A stretch of 5,182 nucleotides of DNA from NCBI GenBank assembly GCA_029850565.1, contig JARCRR010000073.1, positions 1-5,182 on the forward strand, given 5' to 3'. Position numbers and translations under genes: made by a program. The notes beneath the pieces are model-generated. The model had not been told where the DNA came from, did no database searches, and saw only the letters and a list, made by a program, of their open reading frames with translations. Numbering within the stretch: position 1 is the stretch's first letter; each line of letters begins with the position of its first letter. Positions 1 through 5,182 of the stretch are shown one piece after another. This DNA is from Gallionella sp. Its GTDB lineage: Bacteria; Pseudomonadota; Gammaproteobacteria; Burkholderiales; Gallionellaceae.

Positions 1-918
1 GCTGTAGCCGTCGCCGTCAATGTCTTTCCAAATCTTGAGGGTGGAATAGGCGGCATCTTGTACGTCGATCTGGCCGTCGTGGTTGGTGTCGAGTTCGGCG
101 AGTGCGACATAACCGTTGGCGGCCTTTTGTCCGTTGGCGAGGATTGTTTCAGAACCAAACAGTTCGCGCCCAGTATCTATCGTGCCGTTGCCATCAAGAT
201 CGCGTACCAGTATTCCGTCATCAGGATTCACCCATCCGGTCTGTTCGGCAAAACCGTTGGCATCGTGGTCGAAGTAGGCTCCGGCAATCAGTGCGGTGGT
301 GGTGATGCCGTCTCCGTTCAGGTCGAGGGCGATGGGGGATTTGGTGACAGAGGCTTTTTTGACTTTCTTCTTAATGTCGTCGATGTAGTCGGGGATGCCG
401 TTGCCGTCGAGGTCGGTGGGGGTGCAGACCGAGGGCGGAAGTAAGCCGTTATCACGCAATGCGGTCTGCATTGTCCTTCCATCATAAACAGCTTGTAGCT
501 TTGCTGCATACGCTGGATCTGTTGCATAGCCAGCTTTTTGAAGAATAGTTGCTTCTTTTTTTAGATTCCCGATATTTTGTGGGGCAAACATATCTGCATA
601 ACGGGGATTTTCACGGAGAAACTGAACCCTGTCTCGCAACGCATCTTCTACTGTTGGGTAAACTCTAAAACTGGCATCGACTGTAACCCACTTGCCATTG
701 ATGTACTCAGGCACCTGAAATGTTTTTGAATCACCTGTCCAACTACTATCTGCTTTTATATTAAAAATATTATTCGTATCAGGCAACACTTTCTGTCCCC
801 AACCTGTTTCCAATGCAGCTTGAGCTAGCATTAGCTCAAAAGAGACACCTGATTCACTTGCAATGGTTTTGGCTGCATCCGCGATACTTGAGATAAAGTC
901 AACTTTAGCTTGATCCAT
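1..918 (-). CDS. GH73 glucosaminidase (FlgJ-like) fused to FrpC-like calcium-binding module; 3' part outside window
   Basis: Reading from ATG at 918-916, the frame stays open to base 1 (306 codons, no stop), so the protein is N-terminally complete and cut at its C-terminus. Residues 8-146 match the GH73/FlgJ muramidase fold. AQAALETGWGQ carries the probable catalytic Glu37, followed by NIFNIKA (50-56), VPEY with Glu71, FRVYPTVEDAL (84-94), NPRY (104-107) and AGYATDPAYAAKL (129-141). Glu71 and Asp96 align by eye with further acidic residues of flagellar FlgJ. From residue 169 come DxDxNGxxD-type calcium loops (169-177, 199-205, 217-225, 240-248, 277-285, 299 onward) in the order seen in Neisseria FrpC. 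There is no signal peptide, which fits export by type I secretion in one step. The expected role (inference) is a secreted, calcium-folded peptidoglycan hydrolase. An FlgJ role is unlikely because the rod-binding domain is absent. The start is fixed by AGGGGA six bases upstream. A C-terminal RTX repeat and secretion signal would lie beyond base 1 and are not seen. Confidence 0.9.
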   Translation of the reverse strand, partial: MDQAKVDFISSIADAAKTIASESGVSFELMLAQAALETGWGQKVLPDTNNIFNIKADSSWTGDSKTFQVPEYINGKWVTVDASFRVYPTVEDALRDRVQFLRENPRYADMFAPQNIGNLKKEATILQKAGYATDPAYAAKLQAVYDGRTMQTALRDNGLLPPSVCTPTDLDGNGIPDYIDDIKKKVKKASVTKSPIALDLNGDGITTTALIAGAYFDHDANGFAEQTGWVNPDDGILVRDLDGNGTIDTGRELFGSETILANGQKAANGYVALAELDTNHDGQIDVQDAAYSTLKIWKDIDGDGYS

Positions 919-924
919 GTTACT

Positions 925-930
925 TCCCCT
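925..930 (-). promoter_or_regulatory. Shine-Dalgarno site of the GH73 fusion gene
   Basis: On the minus strand AGGGGA is followed by six bases and then ATG at 918-916. It lies in the 27-base gap after the stop of the upstream small gene (946-948). It fixes the start of the GH73 protein at 918 and shows that the protein begins directly with the catalytic domain, with no leader. Confidence 0.75.
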
Positions 931-945
931 GAAAATTAGAAAAAA

Positions 946-1365
946 TTACTTGGTACCTACAGCGCGATAATCGCCATCGTCGCCCATTACAAAAATGCTG
1001 TTTGTTTTGACATCTACGCGAAATACTTTCCAAAGGCGCAACTGTGTCAAATCACTTTCATAAATTGAGATGGACCAATAGCAGCGACGACCTACAAGTT
1101 CGGTTTTATCAACGTGTTTGCCTATTGCCATTCTTCTCACTCCTGTCAGAGAAGTAACCCAATCCTTAACCATTGGCATTGAAGTAACCCTGTCTACTGC
1201 ATGCATGTACGAAGGACTGTCTGTGGTTGTTGATAAGCATTCATGTATAAAAGCTGCTCGTTTCTCATCCTTGCTGGCAAAACCATCAGCCAAAGTATCT
1301 GGTGGCAATAGTGAAGCACTAGCCAGAGCAATGCATAACGTAAGTGAGCTAATAAATCTGTTCAT
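946..1365 (-). CDS. Small exported protein, candidate periplasmic immunity protein
   Basis: This is a 139-residue protein of no family I recognise. Residues 1-26 form a signal peptide: MNR, a hydrophobic stretch (4-20), then TLA with probable signal peptidase I cleavage after Ala26. The mature part is about 113 residues, with two cysteines (43 and 95) that could form a disulfide. Its C-terminal half looks like beta strands rich in aromatic residues (CYWSISIYE at 95-103, LWKVFRVD at 111-118, SIFVMGDDGDY at 123-133). Its ATG overlaps the TAA of the preceding gene by one base (TAATG), with a perfect AGGAGG eight bases upstream, so the two are translationally coupled. The next gene, 27 bases downstream, is the GH73 hydrolase. 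Periplasmic location plus this position suggests an inhibitor that protects the producer's own wall from the enzyme. That is inference from context. An accessory role in export or folding is the main alternative. Confidence 0.8.
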   Translation of the reverse strand: MNRFISSLTLCIALASASLLPPDTLADGFASKDEKRAAFIHECLSTTTDSPSYMHAVDRVTSMPMVKDWVTSLTGVRRMAIGKHVDKTELVGRRCYWSISIYESDLTQLRLWKVFRVDVKTNSIFVMGDDGDYRAVGTK

Positions 1366-1676
1366 TAAACTATCCTCCTCACCTCAAATATCTCATCATT
1401 CGCAGCACCTCTATACCGTGCATTAATCACTGCAAAGTCAAAATTAAAGTTACCGTTGGCATCCAGCGTGAGGCTGCACCCGCAAGGGGTAGGCCGGTGT
1501 GTACCCGGCTGCTGCGCAGCCACCCTTCCGCTCATGTCGTCAAAATAAGGCTTGAGTCGTGTCTGCACGACTAGTGCGACGTTCAGCGATTCATGCAGTG
1601 CGTTGCGGGCTTGATCTAGCAGGGCGAGTTGGGTGATGTTCATACCGGCGACATCGTTGATAGTTGCTTCTCTCAT
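1365..1676 (-). CDS. Small helical protein of unknown function with probable in-frame insertion
   Basis: This is a 103-residue protein I do not recognise. There is no signal peptide or membrane segment, so it is probably cytoplasmic or exported by another route. Residues 1-46 look helical (MREATINDVAGMNITQ through TRLKPYF), with regularly spaced Leu/Ala/Val suited to a coiled or bundled helix. Residues 68-102 contain LTLDANGNFNFDF and end in EIFEVRRIV. In between, residues 49-67 are rich in Pro/Gly/Arg/Cys and encoded by 72% GC DNA, unlike the flanks. Removing them would join YFDDM directly to SLTLDANGN, which reads more naturally (see the repeat at 1476-1532). The start at 1676 is backed by GAGGG (1684-1688) seven bases upstream. 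Its stop overlaps the start of the exported protein, so the two are co-translated. A chaperone or accessory role in the secretion cluster is possible but unsupported. Confidence 0.75.
   Translation of the reverse strand: MREATINDVAGMNITQLALLDQARNALHESLNVALVVQTRLKPYFDDMSGRVAAQQPGTHRPTPCGCSLTLDANGNFNFDFAVINARYRGAANDEIFEVRRIV
1374..1379 (-). promoter_or_regulatory. Consensus Shine-Dalgarno AGGAGG inside the preceding gene
   Basis: AGGAGG on the minus strand lies within the last codons of the preceding small gene, eight bases before ATG at 1365-1363. Together with the TAATG stop/start overlap it predicts strong, coupled translation of the exported protein. It is the best ribosome binding site in the window. 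Confidence 0.8.
1476..1532 (-). repeat. Possible 57-bp GC-rich palindromic insertion, in frame, flanked by AGC
   Basis: On the minus strand, AGC at 1530-1532 recurs at 1473-1475. The unit from the first AGC up to the second is exactly 57 bases (19 codons) and 41 of its 57 bases are G or C. It contains a perfect 6-bp stem with a 3-base loop (GGCTGC TGC GCAGCC at 1507-1521 on the plus strand). A further GGCTGC at 1472-1477, straddling its edge, could pair with the same GCAGCC. ACCC/GGGT at 1478-1490 forms another small stem. The translation over this stretch is low-complexity and out of character with the rest of the protein. It may be a small dispersed palindromic element that inserted without breaking the frame. 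Only one copy is visible here, so its repeat nature is unproven. Confidence 0.4.
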
Positions 1677-1741
1677 CTCAATTCCCTCAATAAAAAATCA
1701 GCTTGGTATTAATGTTTATTACAGCAATTCTTCTGTGTCAC

Positions 1742-3307
1742 TCAATTCACTTGATTTGCACATTGTGCAATGACGTAGTTGTCCGAAAGGTTCAGGCAGT
1801 GCCTAAGGTCTGTAGGTTTGTGTCGCCGCTTTCTATTTCCTATCTCATGCACACTCACACTAGATAAGACCGCAACGTCTGATTTAACAGGGTTCACTAT
1901 GGCGTCTTTTTCAGTTGTGAGTTTCGCTCTCACTTCTGAAGATGCTGCACTCACAGATGATTGTGGCGTCGCATTGCCAATCAGTTGGGATGTAGGAATA
2001 TTTTTGTCCGATACGTTTGCAAGTAACTCCACAAATAAATCACGCGTCAGCTTTTCTCTAGATGTCCACAACAATGTGAGCGGTTGCCCAGACGTAGGGG
2101 CATTGCTGGCGACGACGATTCCAGTTTGTGTGGGCCAGACCATGAGCGGCTTGCCATAGATGTCTTTGCCAAATTTTGAGTTTGGAATTTGATCTAGTCG
2201 CGCCACACCTTCGAAGTGTTTGCCAAGATATTCCTGCATGTGTGCGAATGAGCCATTCTGGAATTCGACCTTGATGTGTTGTAGTTCGCCTTTGTGGAAC
2301 CAAAACACGATCATTCTTGCGGGGATGTTGTCGTAGGCGCTTTTGATAAGACCCCAGCAGTTGTAGTCGTCATCTTTGGAAACTTGTTCTTCAGGGCGCA
2401 AATTGCCATAACAATGCAGGTCATATCCACGTCGCCTGTATTCGGCGATCCACTCATCTTGCTTGGCGCTTTTCATTTGGTTCGGGGGCAAATCGAAATT
2501 GGGAGCGAAGGGTCGCTTGATCGCATCCTGTAACTCATATTGCATATTGCCCGGCATGACCAAGTACAACGCCCCACCCAATGCTATGAGCGCTAAGGAG
2601 GTGAACACACCTTTACGCAGCAAACTGGATTTAGGTACGGTGATATTTTTCTGCTCTTCAGACTGTGCGTCGTCGTTTATGTCTGATGCTGAAACGAATT
2701 TAGCGGTATCTGCTTTCGCACCACCGAGCTGCCCAGTCGGTGTATCTGAGAATACATATTTCCCTTTTATTTTTTGGGGGGCGATGAACAAAAAGTCAGG
2801 GAATATCTTTCGTTGTAAGTACCAAACAAATGCCAGTATCCCTAGCCCGACCACTATGCCAATTGATGTTGCGATTGGGCTGTCCGATATTCCAGTGAAT
2901 TGTTTTGGAAGTTGAACGACAGAAAGCAAGATGTACGCGTTGTAGGCCCCTACATAGTTTTTGTAGAAACCCCATGCGAACAAGAGTGGAATTGAAGCGA
3001 TGAGCACAGCGAACACCCATTGGGCAGTCGGGCCTATCTTTGCGCCAATAAAATATCCCATGAAGAACGCGATGAGCGCCTGAACGAACATCAGCGTGAC
3101 AAGTGTGCTGACCTTGCCCGCATATTCTTCTGTCAGACGTGGAGATGCGTAGGCTGCGATGAAATAGGCGAGTTGATTATCCTTAACCCCTTGCCCCGAA
3201 AGTTGTGCGAACACCTCCGACTTGGCGACACCGGACGCTAAGAGTTCATTGACCTTGTTCTTAACTTCTTTTTTGTTCATCTGGTTATAAATGGATTGAT
3301 CACGCAT
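1742..3307 (-). CDS. Multi-pass membrane protein with periplasmic C-terminal domain, function unknown
   Basis: From ATG at 3307-3305 this gives 521 residues. Residues 10-55 are charged and helical (MNKKEVKNKV, then LSGQGVKDNQLAYF). Membrane segments lie near 67-88, 96-114, 145-164 and 234-251, with a weaker one near 119-133. The basic linker after the fourth (QRKIFPD, QKIKGK) and LLRKG before the last suggest that the linker is cytoplasmic and residues 252-521 are periplasmic. The periplasmic part has a globular region (about 280-430, with Cys299 and Cys317), then a Ser/Thr/Ala-rich stretch and a tail with Cys504 and Cys516. I recognise no catalytic motif. It follows the HESLH protein by 25 bases and may be its partner or protector, which is inference. 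The start is uncertain: neither ATG 3307 nor ATG 3280 has a good Shine-Dalgarno. A GTG at 3373 would overlap the previous gene by 41 bases. Confidence 0.8.
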   Translation of the reverse strand: MRDQSIYNQMNKKEVKNKVNELLASGVAKSEVFAQLSGQGVKDNQLAYFIAAYASPRLTEEYAGKVSTLVTLMFVQALIAFFMGYFIGAKIGPTAQWVFAVLIASIPLLFAWGFYKNYVGAYNAYILLSVVQLPKQFTGISDSPIATSIGIVVGLGILAFVWYLQRKIFPDFLFIAPQKIKGKYVFSDTPTGQLGGAKADTAKFVSASDINDDAQSEEQKNITVPKSSLLRKGVFTSLALIALGGALYLVMPGNMQYELQDAIKRPFAPNFDLPPNQMKSAKQDEWIAEYRRRGYDLHCYGNLRPEEQVSKDDDYNCWGLIKSAYDNIPARMIVFWFHKGELQHIKVEFQNGSFAHMQEYLGKHFEGVARLDQIPNSKFGKDIYGKPLMVWPTQTGIVVASNAPTSGQPLTLLWTSREKLTRDLFVELLANVSDKNIPTSQLIGNATPQSSVSAASSEVRAKLTTEKDAIVNPVKSDVAVLSSVSVHEIGNRKRRHKPTDLRHCLNLSDNYVIAQCANQVN

Positions 3308-3332
3308 TTCGATAAATATGATCCACTCCCTA

Positions 3333-4307
3333 TCAACTAAGCATGTTGGATAACCGCGAGTTGATCGCGCCACGAATCACTGCCACCGCATCGTTCGCAC
3401 GGTTGGTATGGTTTGTACCGTTAAAGTCAAAAGCGCCCGTTGAGACAGGCGGTTGTGCGTCGTAAAAGACGCCATTGCCAGTGGCGAGTATGCCTGCAGT
3501 GGTAAGGGTGCCGAAGATGAAAATGTCTTCAACAAATTTGGCTTGCGCTTCTGCATTGAAATCGACCCAGTCCATTCGTCCGTTGGCGATGTCAGATTCC
3601 CAACTGTAGTGATTTTGGATGAACCATTGAGCGCCGATGGCATCACCAGCGTAGCGCGATCCAAGGTGTTGGTATTGCCAGACATGCAGGCTTTCATGCA
3701 CAAGGGTGTGTGCAACGTTGGACTTCAGATAGATGGTGTTGCCCAAGGTGAACGAGCGGTTGTTGATGCCGAATACGCCATAGCGTCCTTCGACGATCCT
3801 GATGTTGTAGAGCGCGAGTGATTCTCGATAGACTCGACGCAACAGTTCCATCTCGACTTTGGTCAAAGGTCGCTCTTTGTTCTGCAGTCCGAAAGTGGTT
3901 TGAAAGACTGCGATGATCTCGCCGCCCACGACGACGATTGCACCTGCGATTCCTGAAGCGATATCGACGAGTCCTTCGAAGATCAAGCTAGGATCCAATC
4001 CGAGTATCCCTCCCACGAGTTTGATGGTTCCGCCAAGGACGGCACCGACTATCGAGCCAACAGCCTTGATACCGGCCGCAACAAGGTCGCACGCACCCGC
4101 GACGACTCCGCCGACCCAGCGCAATACTCCGCCAATCAAGCCGCCCACGACGGGGACGTTGCTGACCGCATCGGCAAGTGCATCGAGCCCATCGTTGATC
4201 ACATTGCCTACTGTTTCAACCACGTCAGAGACCGCATCAGTCACGACGGTCACGGCGGCCTCCACTGCATTACCTACCGCGCTAACTACATCGCTCCACC
4301 AGCTCAT
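3333..4307 (-). CDS. Gluzincin-like HExxH protein with hydrophobic Val/Ala/Gly-rich N-terminal half
   Basis: This is a 324-residue protein. Residues 1-48 are amphipathic with repeated VV/AV/DAV spacing (MSWWSDVVSAVGNAVEAAV). Residues 50-135 are strongly hydrophobic and glycine-rich (VVGGLIGG, VVAGA, AVLGG), like membrane-inserting or glycine-zipper segments. Residues 148-260 form a different domain containing LVHESLHVWQYQH. His204, Glu205 and His208 make an HExxH zinc motif, and Glu253 in FNAEAQA, 45 residues on, is a good candidate third ligand, the gluzincin pattern. HExxH followed by VWQYQ resembles the putative metallopeptidase domains found in many secreted and toxin-like bacterial proteins. 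There is no classical signal peptide. Its place between hlyD and a membrane protein suggests an exported effector, but no RTX nonapeptides are present, so the export route is a guess. The fold may also be enzymatically inactive. Confidence 0.8.
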   Translation of the reverse strand: MSWWSDVVSAVGNAVEAAVTVVTDAVSDVVETVGNVINDGLDALADAVSNVPVVGGLIGGVLRWVGGVVAGACDLVAAGIKAVGSIVGAVLGGTIKLVGGILGLDPSLIFEGLVDIASGIAGAIVVVGGEIIAVFQTTFGLQNKERPLTKVEMELLRRVYRESLALYNIRIVEGRYGVFGINNRSFTLGNTIYLKSNVAHTLVHESLHVWQYQHLGSRYAGDAIGAQWFIQNHYSWESDIANGRMDWVDFNAEAQAKFVEDIFIFGTLTTAGILATGNGVFYDAQPPVSTGAFDFNGTNHTNRANDAVAVIRGAINSRLSNMLS

Positions 4308-4313
4308 TGCCAT

Positions 4314-4319
4314 TCCTTT
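4314..4319 (-). promoter_or_regulatory. Shine-Dalgarno AAAGGA that selects the start at 4307
   Basis: The minus strand reads GAAAGGA followed directly by ATGGCAATG. The first ATG (4313) abuts AAAGGA with no spacing and could not use it. The second ATG (4307) is six bases away, the normal distance. The protein therefore most likely starts MSWW rather than MAMSWW. Confidence 0.65.
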
Positions 4320-4361
4320 CAGATATGTAAACCAATTTATTTACAACCATCAGGAGCAGTC

Positions 4362-4382
4362 GAAATGAATTATTTTCATTTC
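4362..4382. other. AT-rich inverted repeat over the hlyD stop codon
   Basis: GAAATGAA (4362-4369) is perfectly complementary to TTCATTTC (4375-4382), leaving a five-base loop. The repeat covers two of the three bases of the TGA stop of the HlyD gene (4381-4383) and opens the 73-base gap before the next gene. The stem is AT-rich and has no following T-run on the minus strand, so it is a poor intrinsic terminator. It could be an mRNA processing or stabilising hairpin, or a chance pairing. Confidence 0.35.
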
Positions 4383-5182
4383 AACGCTCCCTCCCCGCTT
4401 CCTGAAACGCTTTCATCACGGGTGACAACAGATATTCAATGATGGTTCGTGTGCCCAGATGTATCTCTGCCGTGACCTGCATGCCCGGACTCAAGGTGTG
4501 TTTGATGCCGTCGACGATGAGCTCTTGTGCTTTAAGGTCCACCAGTGCGCGGTAGGAATACGGTTGTCCGTTCGGTGATTTGGCTGTGGGTGGTGCAGAT
4601 GAGCCTGCACCTTGTTGGGTGTTGTCGGTGGCATCAGCAGAAAGATGCGCGACTTGTCCATCGACCATGCCGTATTTCTGGAACTGGTAGGAGGCGAATT
4701 TGATCTTGGTGGAATCACCTTGATGGATGAAGCCGACGTCTTCGTTGGAGACCCAGACTTCTGCTCTAAGAATTTCGTCCTTGGGGACTAAGGTCATCAA
4801 GATGGTGCCGGGGCTGATGACGGTGCCGATGGTATGGGTGGCGACATCTTTGATGATTCCGTCCTGCGGGGCTTTGAGTTCGAGTAGGCCGTTGCGGTAT
4901 TCCTGTTTGGTGACTTCGGCTTGGGTCTTGTCTAGTTTGTCGCTGATGTCGGCACGTTCGGCTTGCAGGCGTTGGCGGTAGTCGGCGCTGATCTGTTCGA
5001 GTTTGCGGCCGGATGAGGTGAGCGTCGCCTTTGCAGAGGCGATGATGTGTTCTTGGGTCTTGAGGTCTTGTTCTTTTTCGATATGTTCGCGCTCTTTGTC
5101 GGTGGCTTGCAGTTTGCTGACGTAGCCATCTTTGGCGAGCTCACCAAAGGCTTTGGCTTGGTCGCGGTAGTGCGGCAAAACT
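4381..5182 (-). CDS. HlyD-family type I secretion membrane fusion protein (C-terminal part)
   Basis: The frame is open from the right window edge to TGA at 4383-4381. About 266 residues are visible, roughly 60% of a typical HlyD of 430-480 residues, and the N-terminal membrane anchor is missing. In the visible part, residues 12-97 are a charged alpha-helical hairpin (GELAKDGYVSK, then KTQEHIIASAK and later heptads), the coiled coil that reaches the outer-membrane TolC-type channel. LELKAPQDGII, ending GTVISPG (about 100-125), is the second half of the lipoyl domain. The beta-barrel domain follows (AEVWVSNEDVGFI, KIKF). LSPGMQVTAEI (about 230-240) and YLLSPV (about 250-255) are classic HlyD C-terminal signatures. 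It should bridge an inner-membrane ABC exporter and a TolC-like channel, exporting proteins directly out of the cell. The exporter ATPase is not in the window but is expected upstream, beyond 5182. The most likely cargo here is the GH73 fusion. Confidence 0.95.
   Translation of the reverse strand, partial: VLPHYRDQAKAFGELAKDGYVSKLQATDKEREHIEKEQDLKTQEHIIASAKATLTSSGRKLEQISADYRQRLQAERADISDKLDKTQAEVTKQEYRNGLLELKAPQDGIIKDVATHTIGTVISPGTILMTLVPKDEILRAEVWVSNEDVGFIHQGDSTKIKFASYQFQKYGMVDGQVAHLSADATDNTQQGAGSSAPPTAKSPNGQPYSYRALVDLKAQELIVDGIKHTLSPGMQVTAEIHLGTRTIIEYLLSPVMKAFQEAGRER

Noticed and set aside
58..444. Plus-strand open frame of 128 codons
   Set aside because: It lies opposite the calcium-binding part of the GH73 fusion, whose frame carries clear family motifs. 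The plus-strand translation (VV/VG-rich) is the complement of the DxDGNG repeats.
1..510. Cellulosomal dockerin from the DxDxNG loops
   Set aside because: The loop order and the sequences FDHDANG, GWVNPDDGILVRDLDGNG and ELFGSE follow the FrpC/RTX-associated module, not the paired 22-residue dockerin repeat, and the context is type I secretion.
1300..1365. Lipoprotein signal in the small exported protein (LTLC at residues 8-11)
   Set aside because: The residue before the cysteine is Leu rather than Gly, Ala or Ser, and the cysteine sits too early in the hydrophobic core. TLA at 24-26 is a better signal peptidase I site.
1677..1741. Promoter in the 65-base gap before the 103-residue protein
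   Set aside because: The gap is AT-rich, but I could not find paired -35 and -10 boxes at normal spacing. Only the GAGGG ribosome binding site is supported.
2463..2915. Plus-strand open frame of 150 codons
   Set aside because: It lies entirely inside the membrane protein gene on the other strand, has no family features, and its hydrophobic segments mirror the real transmembrane codons.
3308..3373. Upstream GTG start for the membrane protein
   Set aside because: It would overlap the preceding gene by 41 bases and add a 22-residue extension unlike the charged helical N-terminus that follows. There is no good Shine-Dalgarno. ATG 3307 is preferred, though ATG 3280 remains possible.
3913..4368. 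Plus-strand open frame of 151 codons, Thr/Pro/Ala-rich
   Set aside because: It is the antisense of the Val/Ala/Gly-rich N-terminal half of the HExxH protein. Its composition is fully explained by complementing GTC/GCC/GGC codons, and it has no recognisable domain.
4308..4380. Promoter before the HExxH protein
   Set aside because: TTGTAA and TACATA can be picked out on the minus strand but are only about 11 bases apart, too close for a sigma-70 promoter.

Overview
All genes in this window read on the minus strand, so transcription runs from high to low coordinates, and the genes are tightly packed. The window looks like part of a type I secretion (RTX-style) locus of a Gram-negative bacterium. 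A HlyD-type adaptor, a signal peptide on one small protein and an FrpC-like calcium-binding module all point to a proteobacterium, plausibly a beta- or gammaproteobacterium. I cannot name a genus from the sequence.

Layout in transcription order: (1) 5182-4381, the C-terminal two thirds of a HlyD-family membrane fusion protein, cut by the window edge. (2) 4307-3333, a 324-residue protein with a long Val/Ala/Gly-rich hydrophobic N-terminal half and a gluzincin-like HESLH zinc motif. (3) 3307-1742, a membrane protein with 4-5 membrane segments and a probable periplasmic C-terminal domain. (4) 1676-1365, a small helical protein of unknown function that seems to carry a 57-bp GC-rich in-frame insertion. 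(5) 1365-946, a small protein with a signal peptide, coupled to the previous gene by a TAATG overlap. (6) 918-1, the first 306 codons of a large protein with an N-terminal GH73 peptidoglycan hydrolase (FlgJ-like) domain, followed by calcium-binding loops related to the FrpC self-processing module. It runs off the left edge.

My main reading (inference) is that genes 5 and 6 form an antibacterial effector-immunity pair tied to type I secretion. The muramidase has no signal peptide, as expected for one-step T1SS export with a C-terminal signal. The small protein directly upstream does have one, so it would sit in the periplasm, where the hydrolase substrate is. GC content, counted by hand, is about 56% over bases 1-420 (calcium-binding part) and about 41% over bases 481-900 (GH73 part), with the break at the domain boundary. 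This suggests a swapped toxin module at the N-terminus with its candidate immunity gene next to it. That is a mirror image of the usual polymorphic-toxin layout, where the variable toxin tip and the immunity gene lie at the 3' end. Genes 2 and 3 could be a second cargo-plus-partner pair, on weaker evidence.

The window is almost fully coding. The gaps are 4308-4380, 3308-3332, 1677-1741 and 919-945. They hold ribosome binding sites and one AT-rich inverted repeat. I found no tRNA, rRNA, CRISPR array, insertion sequence or convincing promoter.
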